Below are positions 61,145 through 64,000 of a stretch of DNA of 64,000 nucleotides, one piece after another. Location: positions 36,293,818 to 36,357,817 of the forward strand of contig NC_089239.1 of NCBI RefSeq assembly GCF_963924675.1. Reading direction: 5' to 3'. How positions within the stretch are numbered: the stretch's first letter is position 1; the number at the start of each line of letters is the position of its first letter. This DNA is from Phocoena phocoena (lineage: Eukaryota; Chordata; Mammalia; Artiodactyla; Phocoenidae). The notes under the pieces were generated by a model. That model did no database searches. It was given only the letters and a program-made list of their open reading frames with translations, and was not told the DNA's origin. Made by a program: the position numbers and the translations under genes.

Positions 61145-61515
61145 TTCCAAATGAGGCAGAGGTTGGCAAACTTTTCCCATAAAGGCCAGAGAGTAAATAT
61201 TTTAGGCTTTGAGGGCCATCCAGCCTCTGTCACATCTCTGTATTCACTCAACTCTGCGGTTACACTGTGAACGTAGTCAAGGACAATAGGTAAACAAATG
61301 GGAGTGGCTGTATCCCAATAAGACTTTACTCACAGACACTGAAAAGTGGAATTCATGTAATTTTCACATGTCTCAAGATACTTTTCTTTTGGTTTTGTTT
61401 CAGCCATTTCAAAATGTAAAAATCATTCTTATCTCACGGGCCATACAAAAATAGGTAACCAAGCCGCACAGAAGCAGTGGCTGTACTGGCCACCAGCCAG
61501 GGTTTGCTGAGTCCT
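61145..61515. mobile_element. Charlie-type (hAT) non-autonomous element
   Basis: Ends 'gaggttggcaaacttttccc' and 'ccagggtttgctgagtcc', with inside 'gtaaatattttaggctttga', 'caaatgggagtggctgtat' and 'acgggccatac'. Confidence 0.75.
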
Positions 61516-61806
61516 GTGATAAGAAAACTGACTCTCAGTCCACAGGTCTGAGAGCGGTGGCATCAGCAGTCAAGCCAGCCTGACTGTGGTCCAGGCTGAG
61601 TTAGGTGTCGTGGGTCACGCCTCCATTTCTAGAACATCAGTCCTCCTCTCCCTCCTGCCATCAGCACCAGAGTAAATTTGGTGTTTGCTTCTTAAGAAAG
61701 AGAAAATTCAAAAGAGAACTTCTCCAGGAAGAGCCAAGACAAAGACAGAGAAAAGAAGAAAAAAAGCATTGAAGGCAGCCACTTAAGCATTAAGAAATAT
61801 GCACAG

Positions 61807-62163
61807 GGACTTCCTTGGTGGCAGTGGTTAAGAATCCACCTGCCAATTCAGGGGCACGGGTTTGATTCCTGGTCCGGGAAGATCCCACATGCCACAGAGC
61901 AATTAAGCCTGTGCACCTCAACTACTGAGCCTGCGCTCTAGAGTCCGTGAGCCACAACTACTGAGCCAGCAAGCCACAACTACTGAAGTCGCATGCCTAG
62001 AGCCCATGCTCCACAACAAGAGAAGCCAACACAATGAGAAGCCTGTACACCACAACGAAGAGTAGCCCCCGCTCGCCGCAACTAGAGAAAGTTGGCGTGC
62101 AGCAACAAAGACCCAACACAGCCAAAATAATAAATAAATAAAGTAAATAAATTAAAAAAAAAA
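61807..62163 (+). mobile_element. Long CHR-2-like tRNA-derived SINE
   Basis: Full-length plus-strand relative of the 11.2-kb element, with 'cacaactactgag' units and an (AAAT)n tail. Duplication aagaaatatgcacag at 61792-61806 and 62164-62178. Confidence 0.9.
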
Positions 62164-62639
62164 AAGAAATATGCACAGTGCCCTTCCTGGAAGACCACCA
62201 TATAAGACGTTATTTGGAAGTTTCCAAATCAGATGGAAGGCACAGTTCCTGAATTCAAAACACTTGGTATCATAAAAGGAACACATTAGAAAATCATGGC
62301 AACACACATTTTAAAACTTGCGTGTGTCTATCCAATCACCTTTAGTGGGAGGGAAATACACATAACAATAGGTGCTTCTAGGAGACAGACCTCCAGGGAG
62401 CCCAAGTTTCCTGCTTCCAAAAGTGTCAGGCATTAAGTAGTCTGAACAATTTCAAGCAACAAAACCCAGGTACGAAAAAGAAAAAAGTAAATTTTCTTAC
62501 CTTTCTAGAATTTAGATTAACTTTTACTTTGTGCTCTAATGCTGTCTAGCAAAAGAAATGTAGACTTGGTCTTTTCAGGTTTAAAATCATACTGAAAATA
62601 ACTAAGTAAAAGCCAGTCATACGTGTGAGTACAAAGGTA

Positions 62640-63180
62640 GAGAAACGGATTAATGGAACAGAAAGAGAATCTACAAACAAGCTTACTTGTGAATGGAAAC
62701 TTTATAAATTACCAAGTTAGCAACTGCAGAGCAGTGGGGAAAAAAATAAATAGTGCTGGATTAGTTGAAGGTCTGTATGGACAAAATTAAACTTGACCAC
62801 TACCAAACATGTACATGGAAGTTAATTCCAGGTGGACTGCTGATCCAATTGTGAGAAGTAAACAATAAACCCTGTAGATCAGTGCTGTCCAATAGAAATC
62901 TCTATGATGGTAGAATGTTCTATAATTCTGCACGGTCCAATACATTAGCCACTAGTTTCATGTGGTTATTGAGCACTTGAAATGTGGCTACTGCAACTGA
63001 AAAACTGTATCTTAAATTAAATTTAATTTTAGTTAATTTAAACTTAAATAGTCATATATGGCCAGTGGCTACTATTGTATTGGCACAGATCTAGAAGATA
63101 ATTCAAGATAATACTTTCATGGCCATGTGGTAGGAAAAAATTTCTTAAATCAGACGTCCAAGAGTACTTAATGAAAATTC
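62640..63180 (+). mobile_element. LINE-1 ORF2 fragment, interrupted
   Basis: L1 sequence from 'ggattaatggaacagaaaga' to 'aataaaccctgtagatc' resumes after the insertion at 'gaagataattcaagataata' through 'gtaggaaaaaatttcttaaa'. Confidence 0.7.
62882..63097. mobile_element. Non-autonomous DNA transposon (MER type) nested in L1
   Basis: 'agtgctgtccaatagaaatc' with 'gagcacttgaaatgtggcta' and 'ggccagtggctactattgta', a typical short hAT-like element. Confidence 0.7.
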
Positions 63181-63189
63181 AGAACTTCT

Positions 63190-63490
63190 GGGACATTATG
63201 CTAAGTGAAATAAGTCACAGTCCCAAAAGGACAAATACTTTACAATTCCACTCATATGAAGTATCTAAAGTGGTCAAAACCATAAAAACAGACAGTAGAC
63301 ACGTGGTTGCCAAAGGCTGGGGACATAGGGCAGGGGAAATGATTGTTTAATAGGTACAGAGTTTCAGTTTTACAGCACGAAAAGATTCTAGAAATCTGTG
63401 GCACAACAGATTACAACTGTACCGCACACTTAAAATAGTTAAGATAGTAAATCTTATGTTATGTGTTTTTTACTATAATTAAAAAATTGG
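63190..63490 (+). mobile_element. LINE-1 3' fragment
   Basis: 'gacattatgctaagtgaaat' to 'ttttttactataattaaaaa' corresponds to the L1 ORF2 end and 3' UTR. Confidence 0.8.
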
Positions 63491-63554
63491 TAACTTCTGT
63501 TCTTCATTAAAAGAGTGGAAAAGGTAAGTTACAGCTAAGAAAAAAGCACATTAT

Positions 63555-64000
63555 ATAACTGATAGAAGATTTACATTTGGTATATACAAAGAATTCCTAC
63601 AGGGCTTCCCTGGTGGCGCAGTGGTTGAGAGTCCGCCTGCCGATGCAGGGGACACAGGTTCGTGCCCCGGTCCGGGAATATCCCACGTGCCGCGGAACGG
63701 CTGGGCCCGTGAGCCATGGCCGCTGAGCCTGCGCGTCCGGAGCCTGTGCTCCGCAACGGGAGAGGCCACAACAGTGAGAGGCCCACGTACCGCAAAAAAC
63801 AAACAAACAAACAGACAAACAAAAAAAAGAATTCCTACAGATCAATAAGAAAAAAATAGTCCAATAGAAAAATGTACAAGGGACTTTTTGAACAGACATT
63901 TCACAGAAGAGAATATAGAAATAGCTGATAGATATACGTAAGACGAGCTCAATGCCGTTGGTCTTCAGGGAAATGAAAATTAAAACTGTAATGACATGCC
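63555..64000 (+). mobile_element. LINE-1 ORF2 fragment split by a CHR SINE, runs off window
   Basis: 'tatacaaagaattcctacag' continues after the SINE as 'ccaatagaaaaatgtacaag' ... 'cttcagggaaatgaaaatta', contiguous L1 ORF2 wording. Confidence 0.8.
63603..63825 (+). mobile_element. CHR-type SINE nested in L1
   Basis: Full-length copy with tail (AAAC)n. Duplication aaagaattcctacag at 63588-63602 and 63826-63840. The duplicated target belongs to an L1 ORF2 region that resumes on the far side. Confidence 0.95.

Overview
This window is vertebrate nuclear DNA, almost certainly from a cetacean (whale or dolphin). The main evidence is six near-identical copies of the tRNA-derived CHR-type SINE typical of whales and their close relatives, most still flanked by perfect target-site duplications. 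There are also older CHR-like SINEs, artiodactyl-type LINE-1 3' ends, MaLR LTRs, L2 and Tigger/Charlie DNA transposons. Gene structure is of mammalian type: short exons, GT-AG introns and a CpG-island promoter. There are no operons, CRISPR arrays or prokaryotic genes.

One protein-coding gene is clearly present: DCTD (deoxycytidylate deaminase, dCMP to dUMP), on the minus strand. Its five coding exons lie at 51568-51461, 50864-50729, 31498-31382, 29825-29729 and 27763-27685. They join in phase into an intact 178-residue protein that keeps the zinc and catalytic residues (His84, Glu86, Cys110, Cys113). The promoter lies in a CpG island at about 52.7-53.5 kb, exon 1 is probably non-coding, and a poly(A) signal lies at 27474-27479. 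The largest intron (31499-50728) is 19 kb and holds L1, L2, SINE and LTR insertions plus a young 81-bp tandem duplication.

Layout: 1-27.4 kb is the region 3' of DCTD. It holds L1, MaLR and L2 debris, a solo LTR, a CCCCT tract, a candidate regulatory stretch at 2.8-3.6 kb, an orphan CpG island at 18.65-19.4 kb with a TAAT-rich block beside it (19.9-20.46 kb), an unexplained inverted repeat at 23.2/23.8 kb and a nested Tigger pair at 25.2-26 kb. 27.4-53.5 kb is DCTD. 53.5-64 kb is upstream flank with a hAT-like ORF remnant, Charlie-type and SINE insertions, and an L1 that hosts two later insertions.

The most interesting observation is at the exon 2 splice donor of DCTD. A CHR SINE landed exactly on it, so the 12-bp target-site duplication (51207-51218 and 51450-51461) copied the 5' splice site. 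The two donors are 243 bp apart, a multiple of three, and the antisense SINE between them has no stop codon. Use of the distal donor would therefore give a DCTD isoform with 81 extra in-frame residues between Gln36 and Val37. Whether this happens needs RNA data.
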